Shown here: one piece after another, positions 1 through 6,333 of the stretch
Position numbering within the stretch: position 1 is the first letter of the stretch
How the letters are laid out: every line of letters starts with the position of its first letter
DNA from: Gammaproteobacteria bacterium
GTDB taxonomy: Bacteria > Pseudomonadota > Gammaproteobacteria > Pseudomonadales > Pseudohongiellaceae
Assembly: GCA_003556835.1 (NCBI GenBank)
Contig: PWQG01000137.1
Location: 1-6,333, forward strand
Reading direction: 5' to 3'
Length of the DNA stretch: 6,333 nt
Position numbers and translations under genes: made by a program
Notes under the pieces: model-generated
What the model saw: only the letters and a program-made list of their open reading frames with translations
Told to the model about the DNA's origin: nothing
Database searches by the model: none

Positions 1-2172
1 CTGGGCTCCGGCAAGGACATGCAGGACCGCCTGTCCAAGTTGGTCAGCATCTTCGATCAGCTCGATCTGGGCGCCAACCGGGCTGATGGCGACGACCTGC
101 TGGGCGATGCCTACGAATACCTGATGCGCCACTTCGCTACCGAGGCCGGCAAGAGCAAGGGGCAGTTCTACACCCCGGCCGAGGTCTCGCGGGTGATCGC
201 CCAGGTGGTCGGCATTGGGCCGGACACGCGCCAGGACCAGACCCTGTATGACCCGACCTGTGGCTCGGGCTCACTGCTGCTGCGTGCCGCCTACGAGGCG
301 CCGCAGGGGCTGAGCATCTACGGCCAGGAGAACGACAACGCCACGTGGTCTCTGGCGAAGATGAACATGATCCTGCATGACTACCCGACGGCCGAAATCT
401 GGCGGGACAACACGCTCTCCCGCCCTTACTTCAAGAACTGGGAGGGCAGCCTCAAGACCTTCGACTTCGCCGTCGCCAATCCGCCGTTCTCGGCCAAGTC
501 CTGGACCAATGGCCTGGATCCGGCCAACGATGAGTTCGGCCGCTTCGAATACGGCGTCCCGCCGGCGAAGAACGGCGATTACGCCTTTCTCCTGCACCTG
601 ATCAAGTCGCTCAAGTCCACCGGCAAGGGCGCCATCATCCTGCCGCATGGCGTGCTGTTCCGGGGCCACAAGGAGGCCGACATCCGCCGCAAGCTGCTCC
701 AGCGCGGGCTGATCAAGGGCGTCATTGGCCTACCGTCGAACCTGTTCTACGGCACCGGCATCCCCGCCTGCATCCTGGTCATCGACAAGGAGCACGCCGC
801 CGACCGAGCGCACATCTTCATGATCGATGCCAGCCGCGAGTTCATGAAGGACGGCAACAAGAACCGCCTGCGCTCGCGTGACATCCACAAGATCGTGGAC
901 GTGTTCAACCACCAGCGCGAGCTGCCCGGCTATGCCCGCCGCGTGCCCCTGGCCGAGATCGCGAACGAGGCCAACGACTATAACCTCAACATCCCCCGCT
1001 ATATTGACGCCGGCGAGGCGGAGGACCTGCACGACCTCCACGCCCACCTGAACGGCGGCATCCCCGAGCGCGACGTGGACGCGCTCGAGCCCTACTGGTC
1101 CGTGCTGCCCGGCCTGCGCGAGACATTATTCTCCCCTCTCCCGCCTGCGGGAGAGGGGCCGGGGGTGAGGGCTGGCTATCTGGTGCCCAAAGTCCAGACG
1201 CGACAGGTCAAGCCCACTATATTGGAGCATGCGTCCTTCAAGGCTTTTGCGGACACCGTGCGCCAGGTGATCGACGACTGGCATGCAGCCCATCGCGCCG
1301 GGCTGCATACCCTGCAAGCAGGCGACAAGCCGCGCGACGTGATCCACCGCCTGTCCGAGGACCTGCTGCAACGCTTCACCGAAGTGCCCCTGATGGACCG
1401 TTACGCCGTCTACCAACGCCTGATGGACTACTGGGCCGACGTCATGCAAGACGATGTCTACCTCATCGCCGCCGAGGGCTGGGTCGAGGCGGCCCGGCCC
1501 CGGGGCGTGATCGAGAACAAGGAACGCAAGATCAAGGAAGAGCCCGACCTCACCTTGGGTAGCGGTCAAAAAGCCAAGAAATACAAGCTCGACCTGATCC
1601 CGCCCACGTTGGTCATTGCCCGCTATTTCGCCGACGAGCAGGCCCGGCTCGATACTCTGCAGGCCGAAGCCGAAACTGCCACCCGCGTACTGGAGGAATT
1701 CATCGAAGAGCAGGAAAGCGAGGAAGACCCGTTAAGCGAGGTCAAGAACGACAAGGGCAAGGTCACCAAGACCGAAATCCCCAAGCGCCTCAAGGCCCTC
1801 AAAAGCGAGCCGGAGGCCGACGACGAAATCGCCGCCCTCAAACAGTGCAAGAAACTCATGGACCAGGAGGCCGCCGCCAAGAAAGCCGTCAAGGACGCCC
1901 AGGCCGAACTCGACCAGGCCGTACTGGCCCGCTACGGCCAGCTCACCGAGGACGAGATCAAGCAGCTCGCCGTGGACGACAAGTGGCTCGCCGACATCCG
2001 TACCGCCATCGAATCGGAAGTGGAGCGCATCACCAACCAGCTCGCCGGCCGCGTGCGCGAGCTGGAAGAGCGCTACGCCGAACCCCTGCCGGCCATCGAG
2101 CAGGAGGTCGAGACGCTCGCCGCCAAAGTCACCGGCCACTTGGAACAGATGGGGGTGCGGGTCGATGGCTGA
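1..2172 (+). CDS. hsdM: Type I restriction-modification DNA methyltransferase subunit HsdM (5'-truncated by window edge)
   Basis: HsdM transfers a methyl group from S-adenosylmethionine to N6 of adenine within a bipartite target chosen by HsdS; two HsdM and one HsdS form the methyltransferase, which binds HsdR to make the restriction complex. The visible 723 codons contain the family hallmarks in order: FYTP (166-177), AdoMet-binding motif I DPTCGSGSL (250-276) and catalytic motif IV NPPF (478-489), then a long charged C-terminal region (from about 1620) rich in Glu, Lys and Ala that looks coiled-coil, as in HsdM proteins of about 800 residues. The frame is open from base 1, and the residues before and after the ATG at 19 (GSGKDMQDRLSKL) are internal family sequence, so that ATG is not the start; the helical N-terminal domain, probably over 100 residues, lies off the left edge. 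The gene overlaps hsdS by 8 bp. Oddity: a REP-like palindrome is translated in frame at about 1131-1172, between the catalytic core and the C-terminal region. Family identity is very secure; whether the enzyme is active is not known. Confidence 0.97.
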   Translation: MGSGKDMQDRLSKLVSIFDQLDLGANRADGDDLLGDAYEYLMRHFATEAGKSKGQFYTPAEVSRVIAQVVGIGPDTRQDQTLYDPTCGSGSLLLRAAYEAPQGLSIYGQENDNATWSLAKMNMILHDYPTAEIWRDNTLSRPYFKNWEGSLKTFDFAVANPPFSAKSWTNGLDPANDEFGRFEYGVPPAKNGDYAFLLHLIKSLKSTGKGAIILPHGVLFRGHKEADIRRKLLQRGLIKGVIGLPSNLFYGTGIPACILVIDKEHAADRAHIFMIDASREFMKDGNKNRLRSRDIHKIVDVFNHQRELPGYARRVPLAEIANEANDYNLNIPRYIDAGEAEDLHDLHAHLNGGIPERDVDALEPYWSVLPGLRETLFSPLPPAGEGPGVRAGYLVPKVQTRQVKPTILEHASFKAFADTVRQVIDDWHAAHRAGLHTLQAGDKPRDVIHRLSEDLLQRFTEVPLMDRYAVYQRLMDYWADVMQDDVYLIAAEGWVEAARPRGVIENKERKIKEEPDLTLGSGQKAKKYKLDLIPPTLVIARYFADEQARLDTLQAEAETATRVLEEFIEEQESEEDPLSEVKNDKGKVTKTEIPKRLKALKSEPEADDEIAALKQCKKLMDQEAAAKKAVKDAQAELDQAVLARYGQLTEDEIKQLAVDDKWLADIRTAIESEVERITNQLAGRVRELEERYAEPLPAIEQEVETLAAKVTGHLEQMGVRVDG
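1131..1172 (+). repeat. REP-like palindromic element inserted in frame within hsdM
   Basis: The left arm 1133-1144 (CCCCTCTCCCGC) and right arm 1147-1158 (GCGGGAGAGGGG) are perfect 12-base reverse complements separated by two bases. They are followed by a GC-rich tail, CCGGGGGTGAGGGC (1159-1172), typical of a dispersed intergenic repeat seen in several GC-rich proteobacteria (recalled, not searched). It is read in the hsdM frame as FSPLPPAGEGPGVRA (1129-1173), a low-complexity Pro/Gly segment unlike HsdM. The element boundaries are approximate, but about 42 bp equals 14 codons and keeps the frame. Of the three forward frames, the one starting at 1130 is closed by TGA at 1166-1168, so the element sits in a permitted phase. 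No T-tract follows the stem on either strand, so it is not an intrinsic terminator. Confidence 0.8.
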
Positions 2173-3490
2173 GCGCAGAGAGGCAGTGGAAGAGCAGGCC
2201 GTGCGGGATGGGTCGGCCGTCTATTCGGTGGAGGCCGAGATCGCGAATTCGGAGGACTTGCCGCCTGGGTATAAGCGGACTGAGGTGGGGGTGATTCCGG
2301 AGGATTGGCAGGCGCAACAAATTGGATCTTTGGCGCAAATTAAGCGTGGTGCCTCGCCGCGTCCGATTGCAGATTCCAAGTGGTTTGACACTAAATCAGA
2401 GATCGGGTGGCTGAGAATCTCTGATGTAGCGAGAGAGGGGAAATTCATAAGAGCGACAGATCAAAGCCTCTCGGACGCTGGTGTAGCGCGTAGTCGTCTT
2501 GTTAGGCCCGGCAATGTGGTTATGAGCATGGCGGCAACTGTAGGGCGACCCGCAATCAATCGTAAGACCGTATGCATTCATGACGGATTTGTGGTTTTTG
2601 AAAAACCAACCGTTAGTTCAGAGTTTTTATACTATTTGTTGCTGGCAATCGAAGACCGCTGGGCTGAGAGAGGGCAAACAGGTTCTCAAGTCAATCTCAA
2701 TACTCACATAATCGGCACTACTCCGGTCCCACTACCGGCTATCGAAGCTGAACAACGCGCCATCGCCGCCGCCCTGTCGGACGCGGACGCGCTGATCGAA
2801 TCTCTCGACCGCCTGATCGCCAAAAAGCGCGTTATCAAACAGGCCACCATGCAACAACTCCTCACCGGCCAGACCCGCCTGCCCGGCTTCACCGGCGAGT
2901 GGGAGACGAAGCGGTTGGGGGAAATAGGACGATTCCGGGGAGGGAGTGGATTCCCAACGGTATTCCAAGGCGAGACTTCCGGTCAGTATCCCTTCTTTAA
3001 GGTATCAGACATGAATAACGAGGGGAACGAAACCTTTATGGAATCGGCCAGCAACTACATTAGCGATACCACTCGGAAGAAGCTAGGAGCCGTCGTCTTC
3101 CCTGCCAAGAGTATCGTCTTTGCAAAGGTTGGAGCAGCAGTATTTCTGGAACGAAAAAAAATACTATCTAGGCCAAGCTGCCTGGATAACAACATGGCAG
3201 GTTTTACTCTTGAAGACCCGCCCGTCAATTTTAGGTTCATACATTACGTATTGATGAGTTTTTCACTGGGAGCCCTTGTCAGCACGACCGCTCTTCCGTC
3301 ACTAAATAGTAAGGTGCTCGCAAGCATTATGTGCCGCCTACCCTCGCTTAAGGAGCAGCAGGCCATCGCCACCGTCCTCTCCGATATGGACACCGAAATC
3401 GAGGCCCTGGAACGCCGCCACGACAAGGCCCGCCAGATCAAGCAGGGCATGATGCAGCAGCTCCTCACCGGGCGGGTGCGACTGGTATGA
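2165..3490 (+). CDS. hsdS: Type I restriction-modification specificity subunit HsdS
   Basis: HsdS sets the DNA target of the Type I complex, with each of its two target-recognition domains (TRDs) reading one half of a bipartite site. The 441-residue protein shows the full two-fold layout. A leader is followed by the family box GYKRTEVGVIPEDW (residues 35-48), TRD1 (about 48-195), a central conserved helix block (196-242, EQRAIAAALSDAD to LLTGQTRLPGF), TRD2 opened by GEWETKRLG (from 244), and a distal helix block (397-441, EQQAIATVLSDMD to LLTGRVRLV). The two helix blocks match at 27 of 44 positions and set the spacing between half-sites. The ATG at 2165 is chosen because it overlaps the hsdM stop (ATGGCTGA), has a G-rich stretch at 2151-2155 upstream, and gives a leader of about 34 residues before the box. 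Base composition falls sharply inside the TRDs. The target cannot be predicted from sequence alone. The last bases overlap the next gene by 4 bp. Confidence 0.97.
   Translation: MAERREAVEEQAVRDGSAVYSVEAEIANSEDLPPGYKRTEVGVIPEDWQAQQIGSLAQIKRGASPRPIADSKWFDTKSEIGWLRISDVAREGKFIRATDQSLSDAGVARSRLVRPGNVVMSMAATVGRPAINRKTVCIHDGFVVFEKPTVSSEFLYYLLLAIEDRWAERGQTGSQVNLNTHIIGTTPVPLPAIEAEQRAIAAALSDADALIESLDRLIAKKRVIKQATMQQLLTGQTRLPGFTGEWETKRLGEIGRFRGGSGFPTVFQGETSGQYPFFKVSDMNNEGNETFMESASNYISDTTRKKLGAVVFPAKSIVFAKVGAAVFLERKKILSRPSCLDNNMAGFTLEDPPVNFRFIHYVLMSFSLGALVSTTALPSLNSKVLASIMCRLPSLKEQQAIATVLSDMDTEIEALERRHDKARQIKQGMMQQLLTGRVRLV
2750..2881 (+). repeat. hsdS central conserved region (copy 1 of internal repeat)
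   Basis: This block encodes 44 residues beginning EQRAIAAALSD and ending LLTGQTRL, the long spacer helix after TRD1. It matches the block at 3353-3484 at 27 of 44 residues, with stretches of close nucleotide identity such as CAACAACTCCTCACCGG versus CAGCAGCTCCTCACCGG. It is GC-rich (42 of 60 bases in 2761-2820 by hand count) compared with the flanking TRDs. Such conserved blocks are the usual sites of recombination that exchanges TRDs. Confidence 0.85.
3353..3484 (+). repeat. hsdS distal conserved region (copy 2 of internal repeat)
   Basis: This is the second copy of the spacer-helix block, encoding EQQAIATVLSD through LLTGRVRL at the HsdS C-terminus, in the same orientation and 603 bp downstream of copy 1. 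It packs against the central helix in the known HsdS architecture. It is GC-rich (39 of 60 bases in 3361-3420 by hand count) directly after a much more AT-rich TRD2. Confidence 0.85.
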
Positions 3491-5031
3491 CAGCGCAGGC
3501 CTTTCCCGATTTCAGGGAAGGCACGGATATCCGTGCGTTCTGTTTTCGGGAACTGCCAGGTCAGTTGTGCCTTGATAATTATCAGCGTCCCTATGTCTGG
3601 GATGCGGATAAAGCAGATCAATTGCTTCAGGATCTTCGCGCCCACCAAAACGCCTATGGGGCGGACGTGCCCTACTACATGGGCACGCTACTGCTGCATC
3701 AGCCCGATAAAGAAGATGGGGAAGGCCGGCGAATCCTGAATGTGATCGACGGGCAGCAGCGGCTTACCACCCTCGCGCTGCTGCATCGGGCGATTTGTGG
3801 AGACTTGCCGAGGTCCATTCAGTTCCAGTTCCGCTCCACAGTGTCTCACCGTCATATTCGGGAAGTGGACAAGGTTATCCGGGATAGCGTTGGCAGTGAC
3901 GATAATGAGCTTCAAAAGGTACTGGACGGTCTGACCTTCACGGTGCTGGCGGTGGATCAGGAGGACCTGGCCTTCACCTTCTTCGACACCCAGAACAGCC
4001 GGGGGGTGCCACTGGCGCCCACCGACTTGCTCAAGGCGTTTCACCTGCGTGCCATTGAGGATCGGAAATCAGCCCGACCGGGATCGACACCGGATCAAGA
4101 CTACGTCGCTCGGCGAGAACGTATCCAGAAATTCTGCGCGCGACGCTGGGAGGGTTTGCAGATCCCGGCTGAGCGGAATACTCCGGAGGGATCAGAGGAT
4201 TTCGCCCCGGAACTGTTCCACTACTATCTCTGGCGCGCCCGCAACTGGCGCGGTCAGCAGACACTCATGCAGGAATCCCGGGGACAGATTCTGGAGAGTT
4301 TCCAGAAGCGGGCGGTTCCGTCGGAGCGGATGGAATCGGTGCCGCTTTACCCGGCACTGGGGAACCGGCTTGCCCAACGGCTGACGCTTGATTCCTCCGG
4401 TGACATCCGGATGGCGGCCGGCGAACTGAAATTGACCGGCAATCCCGCAGAACTGCCCTTTTCCCTGCGTCAGCCGATCCATGAGGGACTCGGTTTCTTT
4501 CTCTATACGGCCCGGTATGCGGCTCTGACGCGGCGCCTGTTCCGGGATACGCCCGAACCTGAGGGTTTGGTGAAGTATCGGCAATTCCTGAATCAGGTTG
4601 CCAGCTGGAATTCGCCCTATCTGTACCAGCTCCACCGCCTGGCCGTGCTGATGTACTACGACCAGTTTGGCCAGGACAGGCTTCTCCAGTATGCCTGGGC
4701 CCTGGAATATGTCCTCGGGGCGGTCCGCCTGAGCAAGCAACGCGTCTTCCAGCGTTCTGCCATGAAGTACCTGGAGGAGGCGAGGCTGAATTTGCTGGAT
4801 GTGATCGCCGGTGCCTACCGGCCGGAGGAGGTTATCGACTTCCTGTTACGGCCCGAGCACAGGGTAGGGAATGGCAGACAGCTGAAAGACGCCTATGCCA
4901 ACGGGCGACCCGATGGAAAGGGCGTGCAGGGTCTCTATTACGATCAGCTGCAGTGGTATTTTGTCGAGCATGGCACCTTTCAGGATCTGGGGTACGACCA
5001 TTTCAATCGCCGTCTTCGGGAGACTTCATGA
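3487..5031 (+). CDS. DUF262-family (GmrSD/SspE/BrxU-like N-domain) protein, first of tandem pair
   Basis: This 514-residue protein carries the diagnostic DUF262 motifs: YQRPYVW at residues 32-38, IDGQQRLTTL at 87-96 and FFDTQNSRG at 165-173, followed by LLKAF. In characterised family members (GmrSD, SspE, BrxU) the DGQQR motif belongs to a ParB/sulfiredoxin-like fold that binds or hydrolyses nucleotide, and those proteins attack modified phage DNA. From about residue 190 the rest looks helical, rich in Arg, Leu and Tyr. I see no EHI-type HNH motif of a C-terminal DUF1524 nuclease, so by itself it appears to be a sensor or NTPase-like subunit rather than a complete nuclease. The ATG at 3487 overlaps the hsdS stop as ATGA, which suggests translational coupling, and no strong Shine-Dalgarno is present. 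It overlaps the following DUF262 gene the same way. Arginine codons include many CGG, unlike the mostly CGC usage of hsdM. Family assignment is firm; partner, substrate and activity are inferred. Confidence 0.9.
   Translation: MTAQAFPDFREGTDIRAFCFRELPGQLCLDNYQRPYVWDADKADQLLQDLRAHQNAYGADVPYYMGTLLLHQPDKEDGEGRRILNVIDGQQRLTTLALLHRAICGDLPRSIQFQFRSTVSHRHIREVDKVIRDSVGSDDNELQKVLDGLTFTVLAVDQEDLAFTFFDTQNSRGVPLAPTDLLKAFHLRAIEDRKSARPGSTPDQDYVARRERIQKFCARRWEGLQIPAERNTPEGSEDFAPELFHYYLWRARNWRGQQTLMQESRGQILESFQKRAVPSERMESVPLYPALGNRLAQRLTLDSSGDIRMAAGELKLTGNPAELPFSLRQPIHEGLGFFLYTARYAALTRRLFRDTPEPEGLVKYRQFLNQVASWNSPYLYQLHRLAVLMYYDQFGQDRLLQYAWALEYVLGAVRLSKQRVFQRSAMKYLEEARLNLLDVIAGAYRPEEVIDFLLRPEHRVGNGRQLKDAYANGRPDGKGVQGLYYDQLQWYFVEHGTFQDLGYDHFNRRLRETS
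5018..5022 (+). promoter_or_regulatory. Shine-Dalgarno for second DUF262 gene
   Basis: GGGAG lies 5 bases before the ATG at 5028, inside the end of the preceding gene. It supports 5028 over the nearby in-frame ATGs at 5040, 5055 and 5064, together with the 4-bp ATGA overlap. Confidence 0.6.
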
Positions 5032-6333
5032 ACGTGGGTATGCCTGAAGCGCGAATGGTGTCCATGGCGGAGCTGGTCAAGCGCCGGGAGCGGTTTCTTA
5101 TCCCGTTGTATCAGCGTCTTTTTGTCTGGAAGCCGGAGCAGGTTGAACGGCTGATGGACGACATAGTTGCCGCCTGGCAGCAGGACAAACCGGTATATTA
5201 TCTCGGCGGTATCCTCGCTATCCGCCGTGGGGGCGTGAGCTCCGAGGTCGAGGAGCTGGAGTTGATTGATGGCCAGCAGCGACTTACAACGCTCTGGCTG
5301 CTGGCCGTCGCCTGGCGTGATGACGCCGATGGCGATTCACTGGCCGATTTTGTTTGCGTTGACGGCGAGCCACGTCTGCGTTTCGCCATCCGGGAAAAGG
5401 TGAACGATTTTATCCACGCCGCGCAGGCGGGAAAACCCGAAGGCTCTGCGGAGACGGCTGCCATGGAGAATGCCTTGGCGGTGCTTAAGGCCATCCCCGA
5501 CAGCCGTCCGGAATCGCATGGGCGAATGCCTTCGCGTGCGGAGTTGGCCGGGTTTATCCGTGACAGGGCGAAACTGGCCCTGACCGAGGTGCCGGCGAAT
5601 ACGGATTTGAACAAGCTCTTTGAGGTGATCAACAATCGAGGAGAGCAACTGCAGCATCACGATATCCTCAAGCAGCGCCTGCTCAATTGTATTGATGCTA
5701 CGGAGCGAGAGGCCTATGCCCGCCTTTGGGATGCCTGCGCTGCCATGGATGGTTACGTGGAACGCAACCTTGTAAAAGCGCAGGGGCAGACCTTGAAGGA
5801 TGCCTTTGAAGAATGGTTCCGGTTTTCTGAGCCGGCTTCATTGGGAGAAACCAGAGAACTGATCGCCTGTCTTCAGGGAGAAGGCGAGGATGCTGGTAGT
5901 CCTCTGTCATTGTCGGACGTCCTGAAGGCGGACATTCCTGTGGAGAACAAGGCGAGAAGGAGAAGGTCGGACGCGGATGACGCCGTGAACGAACCCGTCA
6001 TACGGAGTATTCTCCCATTCCCTCTGTTGCTTCAACATGCCCTGCGGATTTTCCGTCACAGGAAGAATGAATCGGATCTCGAACATATCCATGACAAGGA
6101 TTTGTTGGAGATTTTCGGGAAGTACTTCTTCTCTGTCCCGGAATGGAATGAGAGCGGGACTGCTTCCAAGGCATTTATCCAGTTGCTCTGGGAAGTCCGA
6201 GTGGCGTTCGACACCTATGTCGTAAAGTGGGTCGAGTGGGACGAAGGCGAGCGCCGCCTAGATGTGCGGCGTATATCTGCTGATGAAAGCTTTGTGCGGA
6301 CCACGAACGGTGTGCCCAGGGGGCTTTCCCTGC
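5028..6333 (+). CDS. DUF262-family protein, second of tandem pair (3'-truncated by window edge)
   Basis: An open frame of 435 codons begins at ATG 5028 and reaches the right edge without a stop, so the gene is incomplete here. It has its own full set of DUF262 motifs: YQRLFVW at residues 28-34, IDGQQRLTTL at 80-89 and LFEVINNRG at 197-205, followed by DILKQRLL. It is not a near copy of its neighbour. The family-typical Pro of YQRP is Leu here, and the interval from DGQQR to the N-RG motif is about 39 residues longer. A basic, acidic-flanked linker (KARRRRSDADD, about 308-318) separates the N-terminal domain from a second, mostly helical part starting FPLLLQHALRIF. A C-terminal DUF1524/HNH nuclease could lie beyond the edge, but none is visible. 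The start is supported by the ATGA overlap and a GGGAG ribosome-binding site. A regulatory or nuclease role in phage defence with the upstream DUF262 and Hsd proteins is inferred from context. Confidence 0.9.
   Translation, partial: MNVGMPEARMVSMAELVKRRERFLIPLYQRLFVWKPEQVERLMDDIVAAWQQDKPVYYLGGILAIRRGGVSSEVEELELIDGQQRLTTLWLLAVAWRDDADGDSLADFVCVDGEPRLRFAIREKVNDFIHAAQAGKPEGSAETAAMENALAVLKAIPDSRPESHGRMPSRAELAGFIRDRAKLALTEVPANTDLNKLFEVINNRGEQLQHHDILKQRLLNCIDATEREAYARLWDACAAMDGYVERNLVKAQGQTLKDAFEEWFRFSEPASLGETRELIACLQGEGEDAGSPLSLSDVLKADIPVENKARRRRSDADDAVNEPVIRSILPFPLLLQHALRIFRHRKNESDLEHIHDKDLLEIFGKYFFSVPEWNESGTASKAFIQLLWEVRVAFDTYVVKWVEWDEGERRLDVRRISADESFVRTTNGVPRGLSL

Noticed and set aside
19..21. 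ATG at 19 as the real start of hsdM
   Set aside because: The frame is open back to base 1, upstream residues (LGSGKD) fit the family, and the protein would lack the N-terminal HsdM domain.
1133..1158. Perfect GC-rich hairpin considered as an intrinsic terminator
   Set aside because: It lies inside an open hsdM frame and no T-run follows the stem on either strand; the tail matches a dispersed REP-like element instead.
1126..1569. Minus-strand open frame of 147 codons, and other minus-strand frames opposite hsdM such as 1732-2139
   Set aside because: They are antisense to strongly conserved HsdM sequence, have no recognisable domains, and follow from GC-rich codon structure.
4192..4740. Minus-strand open frame of 182 codons opposite the first DUF262 gene
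   Set aside because: The plus strand carries firm DUF262 motifs in one continuous frame; the antisense product has no motif and no plausible operon context.
5198..5635. Minus-strand open frames of 145 and 107 codons in the 5198-5660 region, which might look like the only genes there
   Set aside because: The plus strand has an open 435-codon DUF262 frame from 5028 to the edge with all three family motifs; the antisense frames are shadows.
6078..6104. LEHIHDKDL in the second DUF262 protein as an HNH/DUF1524 nuclease motif
   Set aside because: It resembles EHI only superficially: the Pro-Gln and the downstream Asn residues of the DUF1524 motif are missing, and it lies in a helical segment.

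Overview
The window is a dense, single-strand (+) stretch of a bacterial DNA-defence locus with no intergenic space. It holds the modification half of a Type I restriction-modification system (hsdM, cut by the left edge, and a complete hsdS), followed directly by two different DUF262-family genes (GmrSD/SspE/BrxU-like DGQQR proteins). The second DUF262 gene runs off the right edge. hsdR is not in the window.

The host looks like a GC-rich bacterium, most likely a proteobacterium (inference). Codon choice in hsdM is strongly GC-biased. The hsdM reading frame also carries a GC-rich palindromic element of the CCCTCTCCC...GGGAGAGGG...GGGGTGAGGG type, which is familiar as a dispersed repeat in several GC-rich proteobacterial genomes. 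I cannot name genus or species.

Layout: 1-2172 hsdM (N-terminus missing), with a 42-bp REP-like element read in frame at about 1131-1172. 2165-3490 hsdS, with two target-recognition domains separated by GC-rich repeated helix-coding blocks. 3487-5031 first DUF262 protein (514 aa). 5028-6333 second DUF262 protein (435 codons visible, no stop reached). Successive genes overlap by 8, 4 and 4 bp, so they are very probably one translationally coupled operon. No promoter, terminator, RNA gene, IS element or CRISPR array was found.

Working model: HsdM and HsdS form an adenine methyltransferase that, with an HsdR encoded elsewhere, restricts unmodified invaders. The two DUF262 proteins may form a nucleotide-dependent accessory module, perhaps acting on modified DNA that escapes Type I restriction, as BrxU does alongside BREX. 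That role is inferred from family and context only. No nuclease motif is visible in the part of the DUF262 pair that lies inside the window.
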